Shown piece by piece: positions 1 through 5,950 of a stretch of 7,380 bases of DNA. Source of the DNA: Planctomycetaceae bacterium (lineage in GTDB: Bacteria > Planctomycetota > Planctomycetia > Planctomycetales > Planctomycetaceae); assembly GCA_016795125.1 (NCBI GenBank), contig JAEUIG010000678.1, forward strand, positions 1-7,380, read 5' to 3'. Both the position numbers and the translations under genes were made by a program. The stretch's first letter is position 1. The number at the start of each line of letters is the position of its first letter. The notes under the pieces were generated by a model. It was not told the origin of the DNA and ran no database searches. It saw only the letters and a list, made by a program, of their open reading frames with translations.

Positions 1-1383
1 GAGGGCGCAGTCACCCTGGACAGCACCAAGATCACCGATGCGGCCGGGACCGGACTGCTGATCGCCGACCGCGAAGGGAACACGCTCGTCAATCACGGTG
101 ACATCATCGGCGCCGACGGCCAGCTCGGAGTCGACGTGTCCAACAACGACGGCGAAACCTGGTTCAACGAACTCGACGCAACGTCGGAGAACGCCACCGC
201 GGTCTTCTCCCGCGACAGCGGGCGATTCTCCGTCCTGACCGGCGACATCAACGCCGTCGGCGGCGCGGCCGTCGATCTGGAAGGCACCGAACTCAATATG
301 AACTTCAACAAGGTGTCCGCGTCGGGCGGCGCCTACGGCATCCGCATCGTGGACGCCGACGGCGTGTTCGCCATCACGGGGGCCACGGCCTTTGCCAGCG
401 GCGGCGTGATTCAGGACGCCGGCACGGGCGTCTATCTCAAGAACGTGGACATGTTCGGCGTCGTGGGACTGGACCTCGACGACAACAACGTCGGCCTGGA
501 AGCGGACAACGTCGAGCGCCTGGCGCTCACCAACATTCGTGTCACCGATTCGACGTCGCACGCTCTCGACCTGCTGAATGTGGACCAGTTCCACTCCATC
601 AACAGCCAGTACCTCAACAGCGGCAGCCTGGATGCCGCCATCGTGTATGAAGTCAGCGAGGCGGGAACGCGCGTGATCTCGATGAACTCCAACACGATCA
701 ACGCCACGGTCGGCGACGGCATCCGCATCGAGGGCCTGGCCGGCGCCGCCGGGTCCAGCCTGAACTTCTCGTTCCAGGGCAACGCGGTGAAAACCCACGC
801 GAACTTCGCCAATGCCGTCTCCCTGGACTGGAACGGCATCCTGCTCGCCAACGCCATCACCAACGGCGTCCAGACGCTGGGCAGCGACAGCGTCGGATTT
901 GACTTCACTACCACCGGCACCTCTCTCGTTCAGATTGGCCTCGGCAGCAACGTGATTCAGCTCGACGGCACGCAAAGCACCGCCGTCTTGATGAACACCG
1001 GTGGACCGGCGGAGATCGTGATCGGCGGCAACCAGATGACGTTCAACGGCATCGGCAGCACCGGTCTCGACTTCACGCTCGCGGAATCGGCCGATGTCTC
1101 GATCCTGTCCAACACCCTGGTCGATGTCGGCGGCGGCGGCACGGGCATGCTGTTCCGCTCGCTCGATGGACCCTCCACGATCGAGATCGAGCAGAACGCC
1201 CTCGACTTCCGTGGAGCCGGCGCCCTGGTTGATCGCGGCATCATCTTCCAGACCATCACCGACACGGTGACGTTGAAGGGGACCAAGCTGAACTCGATCC
1301 TGAACGCGACGACGCCGTTCTTCGTCCCGGCCGGCACGACCACCGGCAAGATCAACATCAACGGCACGAACCTGCCGCAGTAG
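1..1383 (+). CDS. Right-handed beta-helix repeat surface protein, C-terminal part (5' end outside window)
   Basis: The frame is open from base 1 to a TAG at 1381-1383, so this is the last 460 codons of a longer protein; a GTG at 136 is in frame but the same protein style continues upstream of it, so it is not the start. The sequence is Gly/Asn/Asp/Ala-rich with many short, irregular repeats of about 20-30 residues in which a beta-strand-like stretch is followed by an N- or G-rich turn (for example VSILSNTLVDVGGGGTGMLF and IEIEQNALDFRGAG). This is the pattern of right-handed parallel beta-helix (pectate-lyase-like/NosD-like) proteins, which in planctomycetes are often huge exported proteins. 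No catalytic motif, transmembrane segment or C-terminal sorting signal is visible; the protein ends in a short polar tail (KININGTNLPQ). The role is unknown; adhesion, cell-surface structure or polysaccharide binding are possibilities by analogy only. The fold class is fairly likely, the function is not known. Confidence 0.8.
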   Translation, partial: EGAVTLDSTKITDAAGTGLLIADREGNTLVNHGDIIGADGQLGVDVSNNDGETWFNELDATSENATAVFSRDSGRFSVLTGDINAVGGAAVDLEGTELNMNFNKVSASGGAYGIRIVDADGVFAITGATAFASGGVIQDAGTGVYLKNVDMFGVVGLDLDDNNVGLEADNVERLALTNIRVTDSTSHALDLLNVDQFHSINSQYLNSGSLDAAIVYEVSEAGTRVISMNSNTINATVGDGIRIEGLAGAAGSSLNFSFQGNAVKTHANFANAVSLDWNGILLANAITNGVQTLGSDSVGFDFTTTGTSLVQIGLGSNVIQLDGTQSTAVLMNTGGPAEIVIGGNQMTFNGIGSTGLDFTLAESADVSILSNTLVDVGGGGTGMLFRSLDGPSTIEIEQNALDFRGAGALVDRGIIFQTITDTVTLKGTKLNSILNATTPFFVPAGTTTGKININGTNLPQ

Positions 1384-1717
1384 GCGGCCAGCATTCAGCA
1401 GTCAGCCGTCAGCGAGAGACGTCGGTACTCGCGCTGCGTTGGCTGAGCAATGGTCGCTGACCGAGGGTGGCACGCCCCTGAGCGGAGCGAAGGGCGTGGT
1501 GCATGGCGACAGGCGCGCATTCTCTCTCGCGATGAGGACCAAGGCCGGTTGCGCGCCACGCCCATCCCGTTGGTCTGGGCGTGCCACTCGGACTCTCTAA
1601 ATCGTCTGCTCGACCACGGCCGCTGCTTGATCGTGCATTCGGGGTCCGGGCTGCATATCCTGTAGAGCGGGTGTCGTTCCGTTCGCGCAACCCGTGAACC
1701 ACACGGATCAGAGTGCT
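1384..1717. other. Intergenic spacer between beta-helix gene and metallopeptidase
   Basis: No convincing gene lies here. The first part has GTCAGC repeated (around 1400-1413) and an 8-bp inverted repeat, GTCAGCGA at 1408-1415 against TCGCTGAC at 1454-1461. The middle is the nested inverted-repeat element listed separately (1467-1587). The last 130 bases should hold the promoter and leader of the metallopeptidase, but I found no convincing -35/-10 pair. No T-tract terminator follows the beta-helix gene. Confidence 0.5.
1467..1587. repeat. Nested inverted-repeat element built on GGGCGTG/CACGCCC
   Basis: An 11-bp perfect outer arm, GTGGCACGCCC at 1467-1477, is matched by GGGCGTGCCAC at 1577-1587. 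Inside it, GGGCGTGG (1492-1499) matches CCACGCCC (1556-1563) and GGCGCGCA (1512-1519) matches TGCGCGCC (1550-1557); these last two share two bases on the right side. The core GGGCGTG or its complement thus appears four times in 121 bp in a nested, foldable order. This is seen directly. Such GC-rich dyads between genes are typical of dispersed non-coding repeats (MITE-like or REP-like), but only one copy is in the window, so dispersal is an inference. Confidence 0.6.
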
Positions 1718-2986
1718 ATGGCCCACATCGGCTCCTGGAAGCGGTTGTTCCTGTTCCTCATGCTGCTCCTGCTGGCAGGCGGCGCACTCGCACCGGAAAC
1801 GGCCATCGCACAGGGGCGGCGCTCTCGTCGCACCGCGCCGGCCGACACGCCGCCGGAACCGCGGTTGTACACGTCGCGCAATTTCAAAGTCATGACGGAC
1901 CTTCCGCCCAATGAGGCGGAGGAACTGCTGCAGCGGCTGGAGACCATGATCAAGCTCGTCTCCGCGTATTTCGGCCGTCCGAACGTGCAGCCGATCGAGA
2001 TGTTCGTCTTCGACGATTTCAGCCACTGGAATGAATCCCAGCTCGCGCAGCTGGCCCCCGAGGGCGTGGCGATGGTGCGCGGCGGCGGCGGACTCACCAT
2101 GTCCACCACGCTGCGCGTCGGCACGGACATGGCCACCCGTTCCATCGTCTACGCCGGCGCCGACCACGGAACTCCGCAGCACGAGGCCGTCCACGCCTAT
2201 TGCAGCCAGGCCTTCAACACCTGCGGACCGGTCTGGTATGCGGAAGGCATGGCGGAGGTCGGCAACTACTGGGTCGAGAACGACAAAAGCGTCACCGCCG
2301 ATCCCCGCATCCTCGAGTATCTGAAATCGCAGGACCCGCGCCCGCTCAACGACATCGTCAACAATCCGCTCGAAACCACCGGCGACTCCTGGCAGAACTA
2401 CGCCTGGCGCTGGGCACTGTGCCATCTGCTCGGCTTCAATGAGAATTACACCAAGCGGTTCAAGCCGCTGGGACTCGCGCTGCTGGCCGGACAGGACGCG
2501 AACTTCTGGGAAGTCTACGGCTCGCAATCGCACGAAATCGAATTCGAGTACCTGCAGTTCCTCGAGAACGTCGAACCGGGCTATCGCTGCGACCTCGCCA
2601 GCTGGGACTGGAAGACGAAGTTCCAGATGCTCCGCGCCGACGCGCAGGTGCAGGCGGTGATTCGCGCCGATCGGGGCTGGCAGGCGTCGCGACTCCGACT
2701 GAAGGCCGGAACCAGCTATGCCTGCAAAGCGACCGGCAAGGTGAAGCTGTCGAAGGACGACACGGAGAGCACGGACGGCAACGACGGCGCACTGATCGGC
2801 GTCGTCATGCAGGATTACAAACTGAGCGAACCATTCGAACTGCCGGTCGACGGGACTTTCGAGGCTCCCTTGGACGGCGACCTCTTCCTCCGCTGCCGCG
2901 ACGCCTGGGGCAGCGTCGGCGACAACAGCGGCAAGCTCACCGTGCGCTTGAGCCTGCCGGAAGAATCCAAGACGGCAACGCCCTGA
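1718..2986 (+). CDS. Secreted zinc metallopeptidase (DUF1570/gluzincin-like) with C-terminal lectin-like beta-sandwich
   Basis: This 422-aa protein starts at ATG 1718; an in-frame GTG at 1694 would add eight residues. ATG is preferred because it gives a normal signal peptide: WKR at 7-9, a Leu-rich core at about 10-25, and AIA at 29-31 before Q32. The catalytic domain has HEAVH at 155-159 (the HExxH zinc/catalytic motif) and WYAEGMAE, whose first Glu (E176) is placed like the third zinc ligand of gluzincins (WLNEG-type motif); E180 is the alternative. The region after the signal peptide (RLYTSRNFKVMTDLPPNEA onward) resembles DUF1570-type planctomycete peptidases. From about 310 to 415, GWQASRLRLKAGTSY, a GALIG segment, FELPVDGTFEAPLDGDLFLR and a DNSGKLTV segment follow the order of PA-IL/LecA-like beta-sandwich domains, suggesting carbohydrate or surface binding. 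It probably acts in the periplasm or outside the cell; the substrate is unknown. It ends facing a minus-strand gene. Peptidase class is likely; the lectin-like call is an inference from pattern. Confidence 0.85.
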   Translation: MAHIGSWKRLFLFLMLLLLAGGALAPETAIAQGRRSRRTAPADTPPEPRLYTSRNFKVMTDLPPNEAEELLQRLETMIKLVSAYFGRPNVQPIEMFVFDDFSHWNESQLAQLAPEGVAMVRGGGGLTMSTTLRVGTDMATRSIVYAGADHGTPQHEAVHAYCSQAFNTCGPVWYAEGMAEVGNYWVENDKSVTADPRILEYLKSQDPRPLNDIVNNPLETTGDSWQNYAWRWALCHLLGFNENYTKRFKPLGLALLAGQDANFWEVYGSQSHEIEFEYLQFLENVEPGYRCDLASWDWKTKFQMLRADAQVQAVIRADRGWQASRLRLKAGTSYACKATGKVKLSKDDTESTDGNDGALIGVVMQDYKLSEPFELPVDGTFEAPLDGDLFLRCRDAWGSVGDNSGKLTVRLSLPEESKTATP

Positions 2987-2998
2987 AGCGACGGCGTC

Positions 2999-3081
2999 GG
3001 AGTACAGCCTTCAGGCTGCTTGATCTCCCCCTTTAGCGACGATCACGATTGGGACACTCGGCAGGCTGAAGCCTGAACTCC
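2999..3081. repeat. REP-like paired hairpin element
   Basis: Two 23-base arms (2999-3021 and 3059-3081) are in inverted orientation around a 37-bp centre. Each arm is itself a small hairpin: AGCCT-TC-AGGCT in the left arm and AGGCT-GA-AGCCT in the right arm. The ends match as GGAGT against ACTCC. The arms differ from perfect complementarity mainly by swapped base pairs that keep each hairpin intact. It sits 12 bp after the metallopeptidase stop, between convergent genes. The form is that of a palindromic REP/BIME unit; it could also slow or end transcription of the + strand gene. Confidence 0.65.
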
Positions 3082-3091
3082 AACATCCAAC

Positions 3092-3124
3092 AAAAAAACG
3101 CCGCCGAAGTTCATTCGGCGGCGT
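3092..3124 (-). terminator. Rho-independent terminator of the Arg-rich hypothetical gene
   Basis: An 11-bp stem, ACGCCGCCGAA (3098-3108) with TTCGGCGGCGT (3114-3124), closes a five-base loop, GTTCA. On the minus strand the hairpin is followed by seven T (A-tract at 3092-3098 on the + strand). It begins 20 bp after the stop codon of the gene at 3145-3492, exactly where its terminator is expected. On the + strand only a weak T-rich stretch follows, so use by the metallopeptidase transcript is less certain. Confidence 0.9.
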
Positions 3125-3144
3125 GGAGTGTTCTTTACTCGGAC

Positions 3145-3492
3145 TCAGGTCTTGACCTGCTCGAACGTCCGTGTCGGAGCCGCCACCTTGCGGTAACCGA
3201 GGTCGCGAATAACCTCGAGCACTTCGCTCCAGGTCGGGAACTGTCGTCCGCTGCGGCGCTTGTAGTCATCCATGGCGCGCATGAACTCGACTTCTTCCGG
3301 CTGGTAGTCGCGTTCGCAGGTGGTCGGGTCGATCTGGCGGCGACGCTCGGTCTTGCGGCGGTCGGCGGCACGCCGCTCCTGGCCGGTAAAGGCGACGCTG
3401 ATGTCGCCGAGGTCGCCGCGACGGTCGATCATGAGTCGTCGGCCGTTTCGCCGACGATCGGTCTCGACCACGGCTGTGGTCTGCTCAGGCAT
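3145..3492 (-). CDS. Arg-rich conserved hypothetical protein
   Basis: A 115-aa protein starting with ATG (3490-3492) and ending in TGA (3145-3147). AAAGG lies about 11 bases upstream of the ATG as a ribosome-binding site. The N-terminal half carries repeated Arg clusters: DRRRNGRRLMIDRR at about residues 12-25 and ERRAADRRKTERRR at about 39-52, spaced like an RR-x(2-4)-RR ladder, so it is strongly basic. The C-terminal half is a more ordinary folded segment, with VEFMRAMDDYKRRSGRQFPT and then a WSEVLEVIRDLGYRKV segment, which I associate with small proteins common in planctomycetes. No signal peptide, membrane segment or enzyme motif is visible. It is alone in its transcription unit, with its own terminator and a 349-bp upstream gap. 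Nucleic-acid or membrane-surface binding is possible from the charge, but the function is unknown. Confidence 0.8.
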   Translation of the reverse strand: MPEQTTAVVETDRRRNGRRLMIDRRGDLGDISVAFTGQERRAADRRKTERRRQIDPTTCERDYQPEEVEFMRAMDDYKRRSGRQFPTWSEVLEVIRDLGYRKVAAPTRTFEQVKT

Positions 3493-3841
3493 ACAGGGGG
3501 ACCTTTCAGGGGAGGAAAGTCAGGGGACTGACGGCGGCCGCGCGGCGGGAGGGAAAACGTGGCAGGAGCCCGCAGGGCACTCAGTGCTGTCGGCCGCAGC
3601 CAACAACGGCAAAATGAACCTGTGCCACCAAGTGCATTCGCCGGCGCTCCATCGCTCGAAGTATGCCCCGCGAATCGCCACCCGGAGGAGATTGACGCCC
3701 GGGCTGAATGGAAAAGCTGGAAAACCCGACGCGATCCTGCACGGCACGCCGGTTGTGCCGGATGTCACGGTCGTATCGGTGCGGGAGAGGGGCGAACGCG
3801 CAAACCCGACACTTTTCACCGCTCACCAGACACCCGCAAGA
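3493..3841. other. Intergenic gap with small dyads; likely leader/promoter region of the Arg-rich gene
   Basis: I see no gene on either strand that looks real. Small dyads are present: GTCAG-GGGA-CTGAC (3519-3532), CTTTC/GAAAG (3503-3507 and 3515-3519) next to the ribosome-binding site of the Arg-rich gene, TCAGGGGA repeated directly 15 bp apart (3506-3513 and 3521-3528), the palindrome GCACT-C-AGTGC near 3578, and CGGCAC/GTGCCG (3742-3747 and 3755-3760). The gap should contain the promoter of the gene at 3145-3492 and the 3' end of the anti-sigma transcript, but no clear -35/-10 pair or T-tract terminator was found. Confidence 0.4.
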
Positions 3842-4504
3842 TCAACTCGGCGGCGCCTCCACCGGAATTCCCTCGAACCATTCTTCCAGCACCGAGTCCA
3901 TCGTTTCGCCCACCTGCGGCCAGGGAGCGCCCCAACGGATGTCGCCCGGAGCGATCTTCGCATCCTCCATCTCGTTGCTGTCCCCCAGCGTGAGGACCAC
4001 GGCGTCCGTCATGATCTGCGCTGCACTCTGCGCATAGCCGACATAGGCCGCGCCCGAATCTCCGCCAACCTCCTGCCCGGGAGAGGAGTCGGCCAACATC
4101 GTTCGCTCCGCCGGCGGACGCGGAGCGCCGTTGCGAACGGCAACCCGGCCGGGCGCCACGGCATTGGAAGGCAGCCAGAAGACGACCGCCAGCACGAGCG
4201 CCGTGGCCACCAGCGCGGCCATCGCCCGTCCCACGGCAGTCGAGGTTGCGGCTGTCGCCGCCGGACGCGGCTCCTTACGCCGGATGTCCGGCGTGCACCT
4301 ATTCACAACGTCGTCGGACACGTCAATCGAGGCCGACACGCGCCGCCAGCGGGCGATCAACGGATCGAGAAACTGCGCATCGTCCCAGCACGCCCGGCAG
4401 GCCGCGTCGCTGCACTGCTCCAGGTGCGCCGCGAGGCCCGCAGCAGGGGATTCGCGTCGTTCGACCGCCGCGTCAATTCCGGCTCTGAATTCGGTGCAGT
4501 TCAT
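3842..4504 (-). CDS. Membrane-anchored zinc-finger anti-sigma factor
   Basis: The gene directly follows the ECF sigma gene, the usual place for its partner. Two starts are possible: ATG at 4517-4519, which overlaps the sigma stop by ten bases, or ATG at 4502-4504. I chose 4504 (220 aa) because GGGTGA lies about five bases upstream; the longer form adds MRVIT. The cytoplasmic N-terminus has an early Cys (NCTEF) and then HLEQC followed by CRAC, i.e. H-x3-C-x4-C-x2-C, a variant of the zinc-binding anti-sigma (ZAS, H-x3-C-x2-C) motif. A single membrane helix follows (AALVATALVLAVVFWLP, about residues 96-112 from this start). The remaining 105 or so residues would be periplasmic, rich in Ala/Pro/Gly and ending in an acidic segment (MDSVLEEWFEGIPVE); no known sensor domain is recognised. 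Expected role: hold the sigma factor inactive at the membrane until a signal releases it. Confidence 0.82.
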   Translation of the reverse strand: MNCTEFRAGIDAAVERRESPAAGLAAHLEQCSDAACRACWDDAQFLDPLIARWRRVSASIDVSDDVVNRCTPDIRRKEPRPAATAATSTAVGRAMAALVATALVLAVVFWLPSNAVAPGRVAVRNGAPRPPAERTMLADSSPGQEVGGDSGAAYVGYAQSAAQIMTDAVVLTLGDSNEMEDAKIAPGDIRWGAPWPQVGETMDSVLEEWFEGIPVEAPPS

Positions 4505-4509
4505 GGTGA

Positions 4510-5082
4510 TCACCCGCATCTCGACGATCGCGACTCATCCCGGCCGTCGTCCGCCACGACGCCGCGCCGTCTCAACCGATCGGCGAGTTCCTTCCGCGCC
4601 CGATGCAGCCACGTCTTCACAGTACCTTCGGGGACATCCAGTCTCCGGCCGATTTCGAGGCAACTCAACTCCTGCAGATAAAACATCCGAAACACCGCCT
4701 GGTACTCATCGCGAAGTTCGTGCAGCCCTGTTTCCAGTTCTTCCGCCAGGTCGCGATTGCCGTCGCCGGCGGGTTGGACGATCTCGGGAAGTTCGGCGCG
4801 TGGGGCAGGGCGGTCGCGCCGCCGGGCGAGGGCCGTCCGGCTGCGGTTGGCCGCGATGGTGAGGACCCAGGGGAGGATCGGACGGTCACGATCCCAGTGA
4901 TGCAGGCTCCGCACGGCGCGCAGGAGCGTCTCCTGCATGGCGTCTTCCGCGTCGTGCCGGTTCCCCAGCATGCGCAGGCAACGCGCGTACACGACGTGCT
5001 GAAACTGCTCGACAAACTGGCGGATCGCTCCCGCATCGCCGTTCAGACAGCGCCCGACCAGTTCCTGAATCTCGCTCGGCAA
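4510..5082 (-). CDS. ECF-family RNA polymerase sigma factor
   Basis: A 190-aa protein of normal ECF length. Region 2 covers about residues 20-90, with RMLGNRHDAEDAMQETLLRA (37-56) as the conserved DAED..QE core-binding segment and PWVLTIAANRSRTALARRR (71-89) as the -10 recognition part. Region 4 covers about 120-170, with the helix-turn-helix LSCLEIGRRLDVPEGTVKTW and then a LHRARKEL segment that reads the -35 element. A linker rich in Pro/Glu joins them. It directs RNA polymerase to a dedicated set of promoters. The start is a TTG (5080-5082) backed by GTGAGGA nine bases upstream; no closer ATG preserves the N-terminal helix. The anti-sigma gene begins at or across its stop codon, so the two are co-transcribed and probably translationally coupled. 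The transcript may also include the 69-aa gene upstream. The target promoters and signal cannot be told from the sequence. Confidence 0.93.
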   Translation of the reverse strand: MPSEIQELVGRCLNGDAGAIRQFVEQFQHVVYARCLRMLGNRHDAEDAMQETLLRAVRSLHHWDRDRPILPWVLTIAANRSRTALARRRDRPAPRAELPEIVQPAGDGNRDLAEELETGLHELRDEYQAVFRMFYLQELSCLEIGRRLDVPEGTVKTWLHRARKELADRLRRRGVVADDGRDESRSSRCG

Positions 5083-5098
5083 AGGAGGCTGTCCTCAC
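5080..5098 (-). promoter_or_regulatory. Ribosome-binding site of the sigma gene with facing anti-SD-like sequence
   Basis: Read on the minus strand, GTGAGGA (5092-5098) is the Shine-Dalgarno sequence for the TTG start at 5080-5082. Between them lies CCTCC, which runs into the start codon as CCTCCTTT (5081-5088). GAGG can pair with CCTC across an ACAG loop, so the site could fold on itself and lower initiation. Confidence 0.5.
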
Positions 5099-5101
5099 CC
5101 A

Positions 5102-5152
5102 AGCGCTACCTGCGGCCGCCCCCGAGGGTTTCAGCAAAACGGCCGCAGCGCT
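5102..5152. repeat. Inverted repeat between the 69-aa gene and the sigma gene
   Basis: CTGCGGCCG (5110-5118) pairs with CGGCCGCAG (5140-5148), and outside it AGCGCT occurs at 5102-5107 and 5147-5152, extending the dyad with a small bulge. It fills most of the 77-bp gap between the stop of the 69-aa gene and the sigma start and ends a few bases before the sigma ribosome-binding site. No T-tract follows, so it is more likely an RNA structure or partial terminator than a full one. Confidence 0.55.
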
Positions 5153-5159
5153 CGCGAAA

Positions 5160-5369
5160 TCAGCGCTGCACGACGTCCCGGATGAGCATCTTGGCCGCCT
5201 TGTAAGCGTGCCGGACGGCGAATACGCGCGTCTCGATCTGCTCTTCGCCGAAGTAGCGGCCGATCTCGCTCGGCGGCAGACCCGCCAGCGCCAGCGTCAG
5301 CGGCAGGAGTTCCATGAACTCTTTGTACTTCCGTTGAGTTTCGTTCTGGTTCGCCTGTGGTTCAGTCAC
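5160..5369 (-). CDS. Small conserved hypothetical protein (69 aa)
   Basis: The start is GTG (5367-5369) with AAGGA eight bases upstream; the stop is TGA (5160-5162). The protein is soluble, with a polar N-terminus (MTEPQANQNETQRKYKEF), a short hydrophobic stretch (LLPLTLALAGLPPSEIG) too brief and proline-broken to be a clear membrane helix, and an amphipathic basic C-terminal helix (TRVFAVRHAYKAAKMLIRDV). I recognise the style of a small family seen in planctomycetes but know no function for it. It lies 77 bp upstream of the sigma gene on the same strand, so the two may share a transcript. The good ribosome-binding site and protein-like composition support a real gene despite its size. Confidence 0.75.
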   Translation of the reverse strand: MTEPQANQNETQRKYKEFMELLPLTLALAGLPPSEIGRYFGEEQIETRVFAVRHAYKAAKMLIRDVVQR

Positions 5370-5534
5370 GGCGGAATTCCTTGGTGCATGCGCAAGAGCG
5401 GGAACAAGGCCCGGGGGATCAGAAACAGTACGCCCGCGCTGTCACTACGCCGGATTCCGGCCAGAAGTGGGAACGGATTCCGACGCCCGGCCACAACGAC
5501 GTCCCGTTTCACAGAGTCTCCCGCAGCAGGCTTC

Positions 5535-5564
5535 AGCATACCGCGTAAGATCGTGCCGGTACAA
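5535..5564 (-). promoter_or_regulatory. Possible sigma-70-type promoter for the 69-aa gene and sigma operon
   Basis: On the minus strand TTGTAC (5559-5564) and TATGCT (5535-5540) are separated by 18 bases. The -35 matches TTGACA at TTG, A and C only in part, so it is a weak candidate. It would give a leader of about 160 bases before the GTG at 5369. The whole 5370-5602 spacer shows no gene. Confidence 0.3.
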
Positions 5565-5602
5565 TCGCGAAACGATCCGGAAGGCCCTTGTCCGACCGTG
5601 GG

Positions 5603-5947
5603 TTACCACGCGGACAAATCCGGAGCCGGCGGGATCTGAACTCCACGTTCCGCGAAGAACGGGATCAGGCGTTCGTAGTACGCACGCGTTCGCTCTGGCT
5701 GGAACGCCTGGTAGAGGTTGCACCGGCCGAGCATCTGCACTTCGACCAGCAGCTCGTCAGTCGTTGATTCCAGAGGGTACGGCTCCTCGCGACAGCACGC
5801 TTCCTCCCAGAGGTCGAGGCGGCGCTGGTCGCGATAATGCACGATTGTCTTGAGCTGCTCGATCCATCGCGATTCGCGTGGCGTCAACGGTTGACGAACC
5901 GCTGCGACTGCGGACGCCAACTGAACGACGGTTTCGCACAGCCCCAT
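5603..5947 (-). CDS. Hypothetical protein of unknown function (114 aa)
   Basis: ATG at 5945-5947, stop TAA at 5603-5605. I do not recognise a family. The protein is soluble and mostly helical in look, with a charged centre (IVHYRDQRRLDLWEEACCREE), two adjacent Cys, and an aromatic C-terminal part (LYQAFQPERTRAYYERLIPF) ending in a proline-rich tail. There is no signal peptide or membrane helix. Its ATG lies three bases after the TAG of the FHA gene and in the same frame, with no obvious ribosome-binding site, so translation is probably coupled to the FHA gene and the two are one operon. A link to FHA-mediated signalling is inferred only from this position. Confidence 0.68.
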   Translation of the reverse strand: MGLCETVVQLASAVAAVRQPLTPRESRWIEQLKTIVHYRDQRRLDLWEEACCREEPYPLESTTDELLVEVQMLGRCNLYQAFQPERTRAYYERLIPFFAERGVQIPPAPDLSAW

Positions 5948-5950
5948 GGG

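Noticed and set aside
1450..1665. 71-codon frame on the + strand in the spacer
   Set aside because: It is made almost entirely of the nested inverted-repeat element, with no ribosome-binding site and no protein-like pattern.
1409..2533. Long open frame on the - strand (374 codons)
   Set aside because: It is antisense to the metallopeptidase, which has a signal peptide and a catalytic motif, and it also spans the nested repeat; no domain is visible.
3320..4681. Long open frame on the + strand (453 codons)
   Set aside because: It runs antisense across the anti-sigma gene and part of the Arg-rich gene and crosses a non-coding gap; the protein is Arg/Ser/Pro-rich without any motif, as expected for the reverse of high-GC genes.
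4603..5205. 200-codon frame on the + strand
   Set aside because: Antisense to the ECF sigma gene, which has unmistakable regions 2 and 4.
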